Shown here: in pieces, positions 1 through 8,078 of the stretch | Numbering within the stretch: the stretch's first letter is position 1 | Layout: each line of letters opens with the position of its first letter | DNA from: Actinomadura fibrosa | Lineage (GTDB): Bacteria; Actinomycetota; Actinomycetes; Streptosporangiales; Streptosporangiaceae | Length of the DNA: 64,000 nt | Direction: 5' to 3' | Assembly: GCF_900659615.1 (NCBI RefSeq) | Contig: NZ_CAACUY010000027.1 | Location: 1-64,000, forward strand | The notes under the pieces: model-generated | The model's database searches: none | Told to the model about the DNA's origin: nothing | The model's input: only the letters and a program-made list of their open reading frames with translations | Translations under genes and position numbers: made by a program

Positions 1-2
1 CG

Positions 3-485
3 TCCGACGCGGCGGCGCGCGGCGGCGCGTGGCCGTCGCCGCGGTCCTGGGAGATGGCGCTGCGGCTCCTCGCGACCGGCTACGCGACGGACGCCGGCCA
101 GGACGCGGTCGCCGCCGCCGTGGTCGGCGCCATCGGCGACGGCGCCGGGCTGGAACTCCTGGCCTACCTGGAGGAACTGGACCTCCCCGACCCCGACCGG
201 GTCCTCGCGAACCCGTCGGCGTTCACGCTGCCGGAGCGCGGTGACCGGCAGCTCGCGTTCCTGACGGCGGTGGTGGCGTCCGTCCAGGGCGACTGCACGC
301 GGCGGCGCTGGGAGGCGGGCTGGGAGGTGCTGGCCAAGGCCGTGGACGCGGGCGTCCCGGACGTTGCCGCGCGAGCCGCCGCCGACCTCGCCGCCCTCCG
401 CGACACCGGCTGGCCCGTCCCGAGCGGCATCGACGGGTTCATCGACATCCTGTCGCTCTCGGGCGCCCTCCCGAACGATGAGTGA
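3..485 (+). CDS. MoxR-type AAA+ ATPase, C-terminal part (gene enters from the left edge)
   Basis: The frame is open from the first bases of the window, so the gene is cut at its 5' end; about 160 residues are visible. They start with the tract WPSPRSWE, which is typical of the region just after the AAA+ lid in MoxR-family ATPases, followed by a helical tail ending in PNDE. The Walker motifs lie outside the window. The stop codon overlaps by 6 bases the start of the next gene, which encodes a vWA protein, and a MoxR ATPase translationally coupled to a vWA partner is the classic arrangement of this family. The assignment rests on the tail plus that context; a short internal ATG at 54 is not the true start. 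Confidence 0.72.
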   Translation, partial: SDAAARGGAWPSPRSWEMALRLLATGYATDAGQDAVAAAVVGAIGDGAGLELLAYLEELDLPDPDRVLANPSAFTLPERGDRQLAFLTAVVASVQGDCTRRRWEAGWEVLAKAVDAGVPDVAARAAADLAALRDTGWPVPSGIDGFIDILSLSGALPNDE

Positions 486-1695
486 CGCAGGGGCGGCCGT
501 CCTGAACCGGACGAAACTGCTGGCCGCCCGCTACCGGGCCGCGACCGACCGCCCCTACCTCGCGTCCGCGCTGTACTCGCTGACGGTGGTGCCGAGCCGG
601 GCCGTCCCGACGATGGGCGTGGACCGGCACTGGCGCTGCTACGTGTCGCCCTCGTTCGTGGACGCGACGCCCGTCCCCGAACTGGCCGGGGTCTGGATCC
701 ACGAGGCGGCGCACCTGCTGCGCGACCATCACGGCCGCGCCGGGCGCCTCCCCGCCGCCGACCAGCGCGACCACGCGCGCGTCAACATCGCCCAGGACTG
801 CGAGATCAACGACGACATGATCGCGGACGGCCTGCCCCTGCCCGCCGGACGCGTCGTCCCCGCCGACTTCGGGCTCCCGGACGGGAGGCTCTTCGAGGAG
901 TACCTCCCGGGCATCCCGCCGCAGCCGCACCACGACTGCGGCTCGGGCGCGCACGGCCGTCCAGCACCGTGGGAGCGGGACGACCCGGGCGTCCCGCGGG
1001 TGAGCGAGGTGGAGGCCGAGGCGCTGCGCCGCGCGACCGCCGAGGCGATCCGCGCGCACGAGCGGTCCCGCGGGCGGCTGCCCGGCGGCTGGCGGCGCTG
1101 GGCGACGGAGGTGCTGGAGCCGACCGTCGACTGGCGGCGCGTCCTCGCGGGCGCCGTGCGCGAGGCCGTCGCGTGGGCGGGCGGCGCCGTCGACTACACC
1201 TACCGGCGGCCGTCCCGCCGGACCCCGGCGCTGCGCGGCGCCGTCCTGCCGAGCCTGCGCCGCCCCCTGCCGCGCGTCGCGATCGTGATCGACACGTCCG
1301 GGTCGATGGGCGAGGACGACCTCGCGGCGGCGCTGGCGGAGGTGACCGGCGTGCTCCGCGAGGTCGGCGTGCGCGGCAACCGGGTCAGCGTCCTCGCCTG
1401 CGACGCGGACGTGCGGGCCGTGGCGCGGGTGACGTCCGCCGAGCAGGTCGAACTCGGCGGCGGAGGCGGCACGGACATGCGCGCCGGGATCGCCGCCGCG
1501 CTCGCCCGCCCGGACCGCCCCCAGGTGGTGATCGTGCTGACCGACGGCTACACTCCATGGCCCGCCGAGGCCCCGTCCTGCCGCCTGATCGCCGCGCTGA
1601 CCAGCGGCGCGACACCCGGCCGCGCGGCCGCGCCCGACCCGCCGGCCTGGGTCGAGACCGTGCGCCTCGGCCCGACACCCGGGAGGACCCCATGA
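478..1695 (+). CDS. vWA protein with N-terminal putative metallopeptidase domain (DUF2201-like)
   Basis: 405 residues. The N-terminal half carries an HEXXH zinc-protease motif (HEAAH, residues 75-79), with a possible third ligand in the stretch NIAQDCEIND near residue 109. The C-terminal half is a von Willebrand A domain with a MIDAS motif DTSGSM at about residues 272-277 and a downstream GGGGTD. This combination is the DUF2201/VWA-like family, commonly encoded beside MoxR ATPases. I chose the ATG at 478 because it overlaps the ATPase stop and begins the conserved sequence; the open frame extends further upstream without supporting homology. It is probably the metal-dependent adaptor or effector of the upstream ATPase; peptidase activity is inferred from the motif only. 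Confidence 0.85.
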   Translation: MSDAGAAVLNRTKLLAARYRAATDRPYLASALYSLTVVPSRAVPTMGVDRHWRCYVSPSFVDATPVPELAGVWIHEAAHLLRDHHGRAGRLPAADQRDHARVNIAQDCEINDDMIADGLPLPAGRVVPADFGLPDGRLFEEYLPGIPPQPHHDCGSGAHGRPAPWERDDPGVPRVSEVEAEALRRATAEAIRAHERSRGRLPGGWRRWATEVLEPTVDWRRVLAGAVREAVAWAGGAVDYTYRRPSRRTPALRGAVLPSLRRPLPRVAIVIDTSGSMGEDDLAAALAEVTGVLREVGVRGNRVSVLACDADVRAVARVTSAEQVELGGGGGTDMRAGIAAALARPDRPQVVIVLTDGYTPWPAEAPSCRLIAALTSGATPGRAAAPDPPAWVETVRLGPTPGRTP

Positions 1696-2630
1696 GCGAC
1701 GCGCCCGACCGCGAGGGCACCGGAGCCCCGCGCCTCGAAGAGGTCTCCGAGGGGATCTTCGCCTACGTCCAGCCGGACGGCACCTGGTGGATCAACAACA
1801 CCGGCTTCCTCACCGGAGCCCGCGGCGTCGTCAGCGTGGACGCCTGCTCCACCGAACGCAGGACGCGCGCCTACCTGGACGCGATCCGCTCCGTCACCTC
1901 GCGTCCCGTCCGGACGCTGGTCAACACCCACCACCACGGCGACCACACCTTCGGCAACTACCTGTTCTCCGGCGCGACCGTGGTCGGCCACGAGCGCTCC
2001 CGCGAGGGCGTCATCGCCTGGGGCAAGCCGTTCGACGAGCCGTTCTGGACGAAGGTCGACTGGGGCGACGTCGAAATCGAGCCGCCCTTCCTCACCTACA
2101 CCGACGGCGTCACGCTGTGGGTGGACGACCTGCGCTGCGAAGTCCGGTACGTCGGGACGCCCGCGCACACCCCCGCCGACTCGATCGTGTGGATCCCCGA
2201 ACGGCGCGTGCTGTTCTGCGGCGACCTGCTGTTCAACGGCGGCACGCCGTTCCTGATGCAGGGCTCCGTCGCCGGAGCGATCAAGGTGCTGTCGGAGGTC
2301 CTGGCCCCCTTGGACGCGGCGACGATCGTCCCGGGCCACGGCCCCGTCGCCGGCCCCGAACTGATCGACGACGTCCTCGGCTACCTGCGGTTCGTCCAGT
2401 CCACCGCCGCCTCGGCCAAGTCTGCGGGCCTGTCGCCACTGGAGGCCGCCCGCGAGACCGACCTCGGACCGTACAGCGAACTGACCGACAGCGAACGGCT
2501 CGTCGGCAACCTCTACCGCGCCTACGCGGAACTCGACGGCGCCGAACCGGGCGCCCAGATCGACCTCTTCGCCGCGATGAACGACATGGTCACCTACAAC
2601 GGCGGCCGCCCGCTGACCTGCCGCGCCTGA
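1692..2630 (+). CDS. MBL-fold metallo-hydrolase
   Basis: 312 residues. The metallo-beta-lactamase signature HHHGDH lies at about residues 79-84 (THHHGDHTFGNY), followed by GTPAHTPAD, a FCGDLLF segment and VPGHGP, which supply the remaining metal ligands of the fold. The ATG overlaps the preceding vWA stop (ATGA), and a purine-rich ribosome site GGGAGGA sits just upstream, so it is co-translated with the MoxR/vWA pair. The substrate cannot be read from the sequence; relatives include glyoxalase II-like and quinoprotein-associated hydrolases. Its 3' end overlaps the convergent dipeptidase gene by 41 bp. Confidence 0.85.
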   Translation: MSDAPDREGTGAPRLEEVSEGIFAYVQPDGTWWINNTGFLTGARGVVSVDACSTERRTRAYLDAIRSVTSRPVRTLVNTHHHGDHTFGNYLFSGATVVGHERSREGVIAWGKPFDEPFWTKVDWGDVEIEPPFLTYTDGVTLWVDDLRCEVRYVGTPAHTPADSIVWIPERRVLFCGDLLFNGGTPFLMQGSVAGAIKVLSEVLAPLDAATIVPGHGPVAGPELIDDVLGYLRFVQSTAASAKSAGLSPLEAARETDLGPYSELTDSERLVGNLYRAYAELDGAEPGAQIDLFAAMNDMVTYNGGRPLTCRA

Positions 2631-3336
2631 CCGGCCGCCATGGCGCGACCGGCCCATAACGAGCCGCTGCGCCACTCAAAGCCGACCACAAACGAGTGCC
2701 GAACTCGAAATGCCACCACTCCTCCGCCAACACCACGAAACCTTGACTCCGGAGTGAGTGGTAGAGCAGGCGTCTCAATGTGCGCACCGGCCCGTCCACG
2801 CCCTCAAAAGCCGTGACCGCGGCCAGACTGGTGAACTCGTCGAAAGCGGTACCGAGCGCCAACGGCGTCCCCTGCCACGTAAGGGTGAGATCGACTGCAC
2901 CACCGGTGAGATGAGGCGGAGGCTCGGCAGGATCGTCCGAAGGCGGCGCGACCGGGTCTTCCCCATCCGGATCGGCGGACGGAGCGAACGCCTCGAACAA
3001 CTCGCGCTGCAAGGCCAGAGGCCGCCAACCGTCGAAAACAGCGAACCCGAATCCTCGCGGAAGGCCGGCGGCCGCCCTCCCCAACCGCCCAAGGACCTCC
3101 CCTCTGAGCCACTGCTCCCCCACCGCATGCCGCCAGCCCGCTCCAACATAACTGTGCAACACCTGGATTCCGGCATCCGCGATCCGCACCAACGGTTCCG
3201 CGTCGCCGACCACCGGTTTCGCACGCCGAAGAAGAACGGACTCAGGCGTCAATGCGGGAATGGCCGCCCGATGACCAGCGGGACAATGGCTGGCCGCAGC
3301 TGAGAGCACCGCATCGTCCACCACCGGAAAGACCAT
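2590..3336 (-). CDS. D-alanyl-D-alanine dipeptidase, VanX/DdpX-like (peptidase M15D)
   Basis: 248 residues. It shows the three signatures of the M15D zinc dipeptidases: FDGWRP (substrate-binding arginine), HLTGGAVDL (first His and Asp zinc ligands) and EEWWHFEF (catalytic Glu and third zinc ligand). The family cleaves D-Ala-D-Ala, in glycopeptide resistance (VanX) or in dipeptide recycling (DdpX). No vanH/vanA genes are nearby and no signal peptide is visible, so a cytoplasmic recycling role is more likely than resistance. A TACGCT -10-like box lies 7 nt before the ATG, suggesting a leaderless transcript. Confidence 0.85.
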   Translation of the reverse strand: MVFPVVDDAVLSAAASHCPAGHRAAIPALTPESVLLRRAKPVVGDAEPLVRIADAGIQVLHSYVGAGWRHAVGEQWLRGEVLGRLGRAAAGLPRGFGFAVFDGWRPLALQRELFEAFAPSADPDGEDPVAPPSDDPAEPPPHLTGGAVDLTLTWQGTPLALGTAFDEFTSLAAVTAFEGVDGPVRTLRRLLYHSLRSQGFVVLAEEWWHFEFGTRLWSALSGAAARYGPVAPWRPVRRGRSAGGRRCR

Positions 3337-3389
3337 GATCGCGAGCGTACCAAGAGTGCATTCCGCCGAGGCGGCCTAAGCTGCCGAGC
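3337..3389. promoter_or_regulatory. Divergent promoter region between the VanX-like gene and the 3390 gene
   Basis: 53 bp separate two divergent start codons. Each side has a TAnnnT -10-like box only 7 nt from its ATG (TAAGCT at 3377-3382 for the plus-strand gene, TACGCT on the minus strand for the dipeptidase), consistent with two leaderless transcripts. A small inverted repeat, CCGCC-GA-GGCGG at 3363-3374, lies where the two promoters meet and could be an operator. Inferred from sequence only. Confidence 0.4.
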
Positions 3390-3791
3390 ATGCCCAGGTC
3401 AGGGAACACGCATAGGGGGCCGAGCACGCACAGCAGCTTGACGGAGCACGCCCGGTGCCTGTTCGGGGACGAGTACCGTCCCGCGCCGCAATGCGACCTC
3501 GAGCACCGGGAGCATTACTTCATCGAAGAGCTGACCTTCGCCGACGCGGACGAGATCCTCGCCATGCTCCGCGAGCTCTGCCCCAACCTGGTCGACGGCC
3601 TCCTGCCGGTCTGGGTCCGGAACCTCGCCTATCGGCTGGTGCTCCTGCAACAGCCAGACGACCCGGCCCTGCTCCGGGAAGCGGCCGAGAGCCTCGTCCT
3701 GCACGGTCCGGACTGGGACGGCATCGCGGCAGACCTCAAGCGGAAAGCCGAAGCCCTGGAAGCAGCGAGCCCGCCGGACCCGCCTTGCTAG
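3390..3791 (+). CDS. Hypothetical protein, small, soluble
   Basis: 133 residues, no recognised domain. The protein is acidic and predicted helical, without signal peptide or membrane segment; its middle contains HREHYFIEELTFADADEILA. Strong third-position GC bias and the close promoter support it being a real gene. It ends 10 bp before the DUF1707 start, so the two are probably co-transcribed. No function can be proposed. Confidence 0.6.
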   Translation: MPRSGNTHRGPSTHSSLTEHARCLFGDEYRPAPQCDLEHREHYFIEELTFADADEILAMLRELCPNLVDGLLPVWVRNLAYRLVLLQQPDDPALLREAAESLVLHGPDWDGIAADLKRKAEALEAASPPDPPC

Positions 3792-3801
3792 CGTGATGGT
3801 C

Positions 3802-4350
3802 ATGTCGAACGATCCGCCCGATGTACGAGCATCACACGAGGATCGCGACCGCGCCGTCGACGTCCTGCGGATCGCGGGAGGCGACGGCCGCCTCAGCACC
3901 GAGGAACTCGAAAAGCGGCTGGAGCTGGCGCTCAACGCCCGGACGCTCGGCGAGCTGGCCGCCCTCACCGCCGACCTGCCGGATTCCAGGCCCGCCCCCG
4001 AGGCCAAAGAGGTCCTCGTCATCAGGCAGGAAGGCGGCAAGTACGTCCAGGACGGCCGCTGGCTGGTGCCCGCCCGCATCGACCTCCGCACGCAGCTGTG
4101 CCGGGTCACCCTCGACTTCACCCAGGCGGTGATCACCTCAAGCGCCCTGCGCATCGACGCGGAGATGGCGCACGGCAGGCTCGTGATCGTCAGCGCGCCC
4201 GGCATGGTGATCGACACCGGCGGCCTCAACCGCACGTACTCGAAGCTCAAGGTCCACTCCACGGATTGGACCGCCGAGCCCCGCCTCCGCGTCGAACTCG
4301 CGGGCACGCTCATCCACGCGAAGGTCATCGAGCGCCGGCCGCGGCGCTGA
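3802..4350 (+). CDS. DUF1707 domain protein
   Basis: About 182 residues. The N-terminus has the DUF1707 signature: RASHEDRDRAVDVLRIA, then GRLSTEELEKRLELALNARTLGELAALTADLP. This SHOCT-like helical module is common in actinobacteria and of unknown function. The C-terminal part is beta-rich, like the membrane-associated or cell-wall-stress proteins that often carry DUF1707, but no transmembrane helix is seen. GTG 3793 and ATG 3796 are alternative starts; I prefer ATG 3802 because MSNDPP leads directly into the domain. It converges on the lipase gene. Confidence 0.78.
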   Translation: MSNDPPDVRASHEDRDRAVDVLRIAGGDGRLSTEELEKRLELALNARTLGELAALTADLPDSRPAPEAKEVLVIRQEGGKYVQDGRWLVPARIDLRTQLCRVTLDFTQAVITSSALRIDAEMAHGRLVIVSAPGMVIDTGGLNRTYSKLKVHSTDWTAEPRLRVELAGTLIHAKVIERRPRR

Positions 4351-4390
4351 CGGACGCGGCGGCCCGTGAGGATCCACCCGTCCGCCCGGA

Positions 4391-5347
4391 CTACATCGGC
4401 AGGCCGTAGCCGGTGCACGTCGGCCTGAAACCGGGGACGTTCGCACCGAGCTGGTTGAGGACGTCCTGCATGACCGGGCTGTCATTGAACATCCCGACAT
4501 GGCCGACGTAGTCGTCCGGGCACTGGTCCTGGACGAGGATGTTCGTGACGCCGTCGCCCTTCAGCCACGCGTTCGTGTACGGGGTGACGACGATGTCATT
4601 CTTGGTCTCGATGACGACGTACCGCGGCCCGGGGACGATGTCGCCGTCGCCGAACAGGGCGGTCTGGAAGTCCGAGCCCTCCTCCTGCTGGACGAGCCCG
4701 GGCGCGCCCGCGTCGTTGAGGACCTGGTTGGCGAAGCCCAGCAGGTTCAGCGTCCTCCCGAGGTTCACGATGCCGAGCATCGTCGTGCCGTGGTTGCTGG
4801 GCGCCAGCGCGACGAACGTGCGGACCTCGGCCGCGCCGCCGAGCCGCTTGAGGTAGTAGTGCGGCATCATCCCGCCCTGGGAGTGCCCGACGAGGTCGAC
4901 CCGCTTCGCGCCGGTCGCGGCGAGGACCCTGCCGACGAACGCGTCCAGCGTCTTCGCGGACGCGGCGATGTCGCCGAGCCCGCCGACCCGGTCGAACGAG
5001 AGCTGCGTCATGCCGTAGTTGAACCCGAAGACGCAGTACCCCTCGTTCGCCAGCATCGGCGACAGAACGCTCCAATTGGTGCCGAGGTTCACGAACGTGG
5101 CATGGACGAGGACGACCGGCGTCGGGTGCTCGGGGCTCGGCTTGCAGTCCCAGTCGTTGGCGCCGGCGACCGCGTCCGGGCTGTTGAAGAAGTTCGCCAG
5201 GGACGTCCCGACATCGCCGACGGGGTACTTCTCGGCGGCCCGGGCGGGTGCCGCGACCGCACCGGCTCCAAGCAGCGACGCGAGCGTTGCCGCGGTCAGG
5301 CCGCGCAGGACCGTCCGCGCAGGACGGCAGTGGGACGAGCTCATCAC
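4391..5347 (-). CDS. Secreted triacylglycerol lipase/esterase (alpha/beta hydrolase, lipase class 2-like)
   Basis: 318 residues. A signal peptide is evident: a basic start, a hydrophobic stretch LTAATLASLLGAGAVA, and an ARA|AEK cleavage region near residue 38. The mature part has PVVLVHATFVNLGTNW (oxyanion region), the nucleophile elbow GHSQGG, KNDIVVTPY (catalytic Asp region) and DDYVGHVGMFND with the probable catalytic His. Cysteine pairs in the mature part suit an exported enzyme. This pattern matches Streptomyces/Cutibacterium-type secreted lipases. It is a single-gene unit converging on the DUF1707 gene. Confidence 0.85.
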   Translation of the reverse strand: MMSSSHCRPARTVLRGLTAATLASLLGAGAVAAPARAAEKYPVGDVGTSLANFFNSPDAVAGANDWDCKPSPEHPTPVVLVHATFVNLGTNWSVLSPMLANEGYCVFGFNYGMTQLSFDRVGGLGDIAASAKTLDAFVGRVLAATGAKRVDLVGHSQGGMMPHYYLKRLGGAAEVRTFVALAPSNHGTTMLGIVNLGRTLNLLGFANQVLNDAGAPGLVQQEEGSDFQTALFGDGDIVPGPRYVVIETKNDIVVTPYTNAWLKGDGVTNILVQDQCPDDYVGHVGMFNDSPVMQDVLNQLGANVPGFRPTCTGYGLPM

Positions 5348-5476
5348 AACGAGCCTCCGGGGGTGGACGCGGCAAGCACCCGCTTACCGCCGCCCCCGGA
5401 ATGTAGAACCGCCACCCCACTTCAGGCAAGACCCCTTTTCAATTACACGTCCAGTTGCGAGCCCGCCCCGGACGCC

Positions 5477-5710
5477 CGCCGGCAGCCGCGCCAACGGCCC
5501 CCCGGACGGACGGCCGCCGCCGTCGCCCCTGACCGCTACAAGCAGCGCCACGCCGTCGACCGCGGCATCAGCCGGCTCAAGCACCACCGGGCCCTGGCCG
5601 CCCGGCAAGACGAACTCGCCGTCCGCTACGAAGCCACCCTCCACATCACCGTGATCAAGCGTGCCTGGGCGTCGCTCAGCAGGGCAGCTGACTTCGAGAC
5701 ACGCACCTAG
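5477..5710 (+). pseudogene. Remnant of an IS5-family transposase (C-terminal end only)
   Basis: About 75 residues survive in one plus-strand frame. They include DRYKQRHAVDRGISRLKHHR and RYEATLHITVIKRAW, which match the C-terminal block of IS5-type DDE transposases (Y-x2-R-x2-V-x2-x-I/F-x-R-L-K...R-A-L-A, with the last catalytic acidic residue region). The upstream two thirds, the start codon and any terminal inverted repeats are missing, so the element is dead. The reading frame ends at TAG 5708-5710, touching the end of the pentapeptide gene. Confidence 0.7.
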
Positions 5711-6897
5711 GAGAACCGGGTCCGCTCGTCCACCCTGGCCATCGCCCGGACCTTCGCCTCCGCGATCCCTCCGATGTTCCGCATGTCCACGCCCCGCAGG
5801 TCCGCGCCCCGCAGGTCTGCTTTCTGTAGGCTCGCGTACCGGAGGTTCGCGTCCTGCAGGTCCGCGCCCCGCAGGTCCGCGTCACGCAGGCTCGCGCCCC
5901 GGAGGCCCGCGTCCCGTAGGCTCGCGTCGCGCAGGATCGCGTCCCGCAGGTCCGTGTTCTGCAGGCTCGCGTACCGCAGGTTCGCGTTCTGTAGGTCCAC
6001 GCCCCGCAAGTCCGCGCCCCGTAGGCTGGCGTTGCGAAGGTCTGCGTTCTGTAGGTCCGCACCCCGCAGGTTCGTGTCCTGCAGGCTCGCGTTCTGTAGG
6101 CTCGCGCGCCGCAGGTCCGCTTGCCACAGGATCGCGTCCCGCAGGCTCGCGCGCGACAGGTTCGCGCGCCGCAAGTTCGTGCGCCACAGGATCGCGTCAC
6201 GCATGTTCGCTCTCAGCAGGTCCGCGTCCCGCAGGTCCGCGCCCTGGAGATCCGCGTGCCGCAGGTCCGCGTCACGTAGGCGGGCGTTGGCAAGGTGGAG
6301 ACGGCTGAGGTCCAGGGTGCGACGTTCGGGACGGTGCGGCCGGGTAGCAAGCGCGGTCAGCGTGGCCTGAACGTCGGCCTCGGGCTGGTCGGGCAAGGGA
6401 CGCGGTCGGCCCAAGGTGGGCCCGCCGTCGTCGCGGCGGGCGGTGGGAGCCCGGCGGCGCACGAACGCCTCCAGCACCTCCACCACGTCGTCATGGTGGG
6501 GACGGGAGTCGGCGGCCACGTGCTCCAGAGCGTGGATGCCGCCGAGGCGCGCGTCGATGTCGGTCGAGCTGAGCCGTTCCAAGGCCTTGGTGAACCGGTC
6601 GGTCACCTGGCCGCGGTGCGACAGCCGGTAGTTGCGGGCGGTGTACAGCAGCGAGATCGCCACCACCACCGCACCGCCGGCCGACACCACCAGCAGCCGG
6701 GCGTTGTGCCGGTCCTTGGCGTCGCCGCCTTCGCCGTTCAGGCCCATCCAGCCGGGGATGCGCCACAGTGCGACCGCGTACCCCACCGCCAGCACGGCCA
6801 GACCCACCCCGGCCAGCACCGCCCCCGCGCGGCGGACGCCGGGCCGCGCGAGCTCGTACTGTCCCCGGCGGTGCAACCGCCGCGTCCGATCGCCCAT
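5707..6897 (-). CDS. Membrane-anchored pentapeptide-repeat protein
   Basis: 396 residues. Two transmembrane helices lie near residues 23-46 and 67-86, followed by a soluble linker (LGGIHALEHVA, typical of the linker in this actinobacterial family). From about residue 190 to 385 there are roughly 36 A(D/N/S)LxX quintets, which would form one right-handed quadrilateral beta-helix. The repeat is strong at the DNA level too, as a 15-bp periodicity across 5780-6300. MfpA/Qnr-type pentapeptide proteins mimic DNA and bind gyrase, but those are soluble dimers; a membrane-tethered helix with a long linker points to a scaffold or signalling role instead. Confidence 0.9.
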   Translation of the reverse strand: MGDRTRRLHRRGQYELARPGVRRAGAVLAGVGLAVLAVGYAVALWRIPGWMGLNGEGGDAKDRHNARLLVVSAGGAVVVAISLLYTARNYRLSHRGQVTDRFTKALERLSSTDIDARLGGIHALEHVAADSRPHHDDVVEVLEAFVRRRAPTARRDDGGPTLGRPRPLPDQPEADVQATLTALATRPHRPERRTLDLSRLHLANARLRDADLRHADLQGADLRDADLLRANMRDAILWRTNLRRANLSRASLRDAILWQADLRRASLQNASLQDTNLRGADLQNADLRNASLRGADLRGVDLQNANLRYASLQNTDLRDAILRDASLRDAGLRGASLRDADLRGADLQDANLRYASLQKADLRGADLRGVDMRNIGGIAEAKVRAMARVDERTRFS

Positions 6898-7081
6898 ACT
6901 GGCTCGGACGCTCCAGCCTCACCGCGCGTTCACGGCTGGCCGACAGCAGACAGACCTCGTGCTCTGTCTGGTGGATGCCGAGGGCGGCCTCTTTCTGCCG
7001 TATTCCGGCCGTCCCCTTGAAGCGAGTCTCGGGCGGTGAGGGCGGGACGCACGTCGTTGAGGACCTAGCCGAGGTACTCGT

Positions 7082-7369
7082 CTACCAGTCGCAACTGGAG
7101 GCAGGCACCCGCAGTCGTTGCCCGACATGCAGGGCGTCCCAGTTCACCCCAGGGTTCAGCGACCGGAGTGTCGAGAAAGAAATGCCGAGTTTACCGGCTA
7201 TTCCGCGACCGGTGTCGCCGGCCTTGACGAAGTAGTAACACGCTGGAAGAACGACCGAGGAAGCCTGTTCGACATTGATGGTGTCGGCGAACACGGGCGT
7301 CGCGCCCACCATCGACGGTCCAAAGAAAAGCGTCAACGAGAAGATGGCCACGGCCGTTCGTCGCCGCAT
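7082..7369 (-). CDS. Small secreted LysM-domain protein
   Basis: 95 residues from the ATG at 7369, which has an AAGGGG ribosome site 6 nt upstream; the frame also extends to 7426 without a better start. The N-terminus MRRRTAVAIFSLTLFFG...ATPVFA is a signal peptide. The mature part carries a single LysM module: YYFVKAGDTGRGIAGKLGIS ... LRSLNPGVNWDALHVGQRLRVP. LysM binds N-acetylglucosamine glycans, so the protein probably sits on peptidoglycan. No catalytic domain is attached. Confidence 0.8.
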   Translation of the reverse strand: MRRRTAVAIFSLTLFFGPSMVGATPVFADTINVEQASSVVLPACYYFVKAGDTGRGIAGKLGISFSTLRSLNPGVNWDALHVGQRLRVPASSCDW

Positions 7370-7588
7370 ATCAGCCCCTTGTCCGACCCCGATATATTCG
7401 ACAGTGTAGATGCCCCGCCGACCCACCTACTGGCCACATCCGGCCCAGCCACCGACGCCTTCACCCGCGCCGACTGATTCATGGGCCATCGGCGCTGCGA
7501 TCTTGCGGATTCGCGACCGTGATGTGACGGATGACGACGAGCTGATGATCGCTTTAGCCTTCATCGCACCGTCCCAGGAGGAGGAGCC

Positions 7589-7984
7589 ATGAAGAGTGCA
7601 CTGGCCGTCAGGACCGCAATGATCGTCGGTGTGGCGACGATGATGACCGCGGGCCTTGCCGGAACCGCGTTCGCGGGCACGAACAGCCCCACGGCCAATC
7701 ACTACAACAGCAACGACATCGTCGACGCGACGGCCAAGTTCTACCATGACGGCGACAAGATCTACATTAAGGACAACTACGCCGATGGCCACGCCGCGGT
7801 GGCGGAGGTCTGGGCCAGCGGTTACGGCACGTCCCACGTATGGGCGACCGGAGGTTCGGGGACCTCTGTGACCCAGAGCATCAACTACGCAGAGGGCCTT
7901 ACCGTTCACATCAAAGCATGCATCGGTGAATACGGCTCTCGCGACATCATCAGCTGTAGCCCAGAGGTCACGGGCGTGGCCTGA
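7589..7984 (+). CDS. Small secreted protein, unknown function
   Basis: 131 residues with a clear signal peptide (LAVRTAMIVGVATMMTAGLAGTAFA, cleavage near residue 29). The mature part of about 100 residues is polar, aromatic-rich and beta-predicted, with two cysteines (KACIGEYG...IISCSPE) that could form one disulfide. A strong AGGAGGAG ribosome site precedes the ATG. It resembles the small beta-sandwich exported proteins abundant in Streptomyces and relatives, but I recognise no named family. Confidence 0.72.
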   Translation: MKSALAVRTAMIVGVATMMTAGLAGTAFAGTNSPTANHYNSNDIVDATAKFYHDGDKIYIKDNYADGHAAVAEVWASGYGTSHVWATGGSGTSVTQSINYAEGLTVHIKACIGEYGSRDIISCSPEVTGVA

Positions 7985-8078
7985 TCTCCTCCGCGCGCAC
8001 CCTGTACGGGAATCGGCGAACGTCTGCGGACGATCACGCTCTGCGATATCCTGATTACAGAGCAGAAAGGGAGGGAAG

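Noticed and set aside
2590..3336. Vancomycin-resistance cluster
   Set aside because: Only the VanX-like dipeptidase is present; no vanH, vanA/B or vanRS genes near it.
5477..5710. Complete insertion sequence
   Set aside because: Only the transposase C-terminus remains, with no inverted repeats or target duplications visible.
5780..6300. CRISPR-like or minisatellite array
   Set aside because: The 15-bp periodicity is the coding pattern of pentapeptide repeats; there are no spacers.
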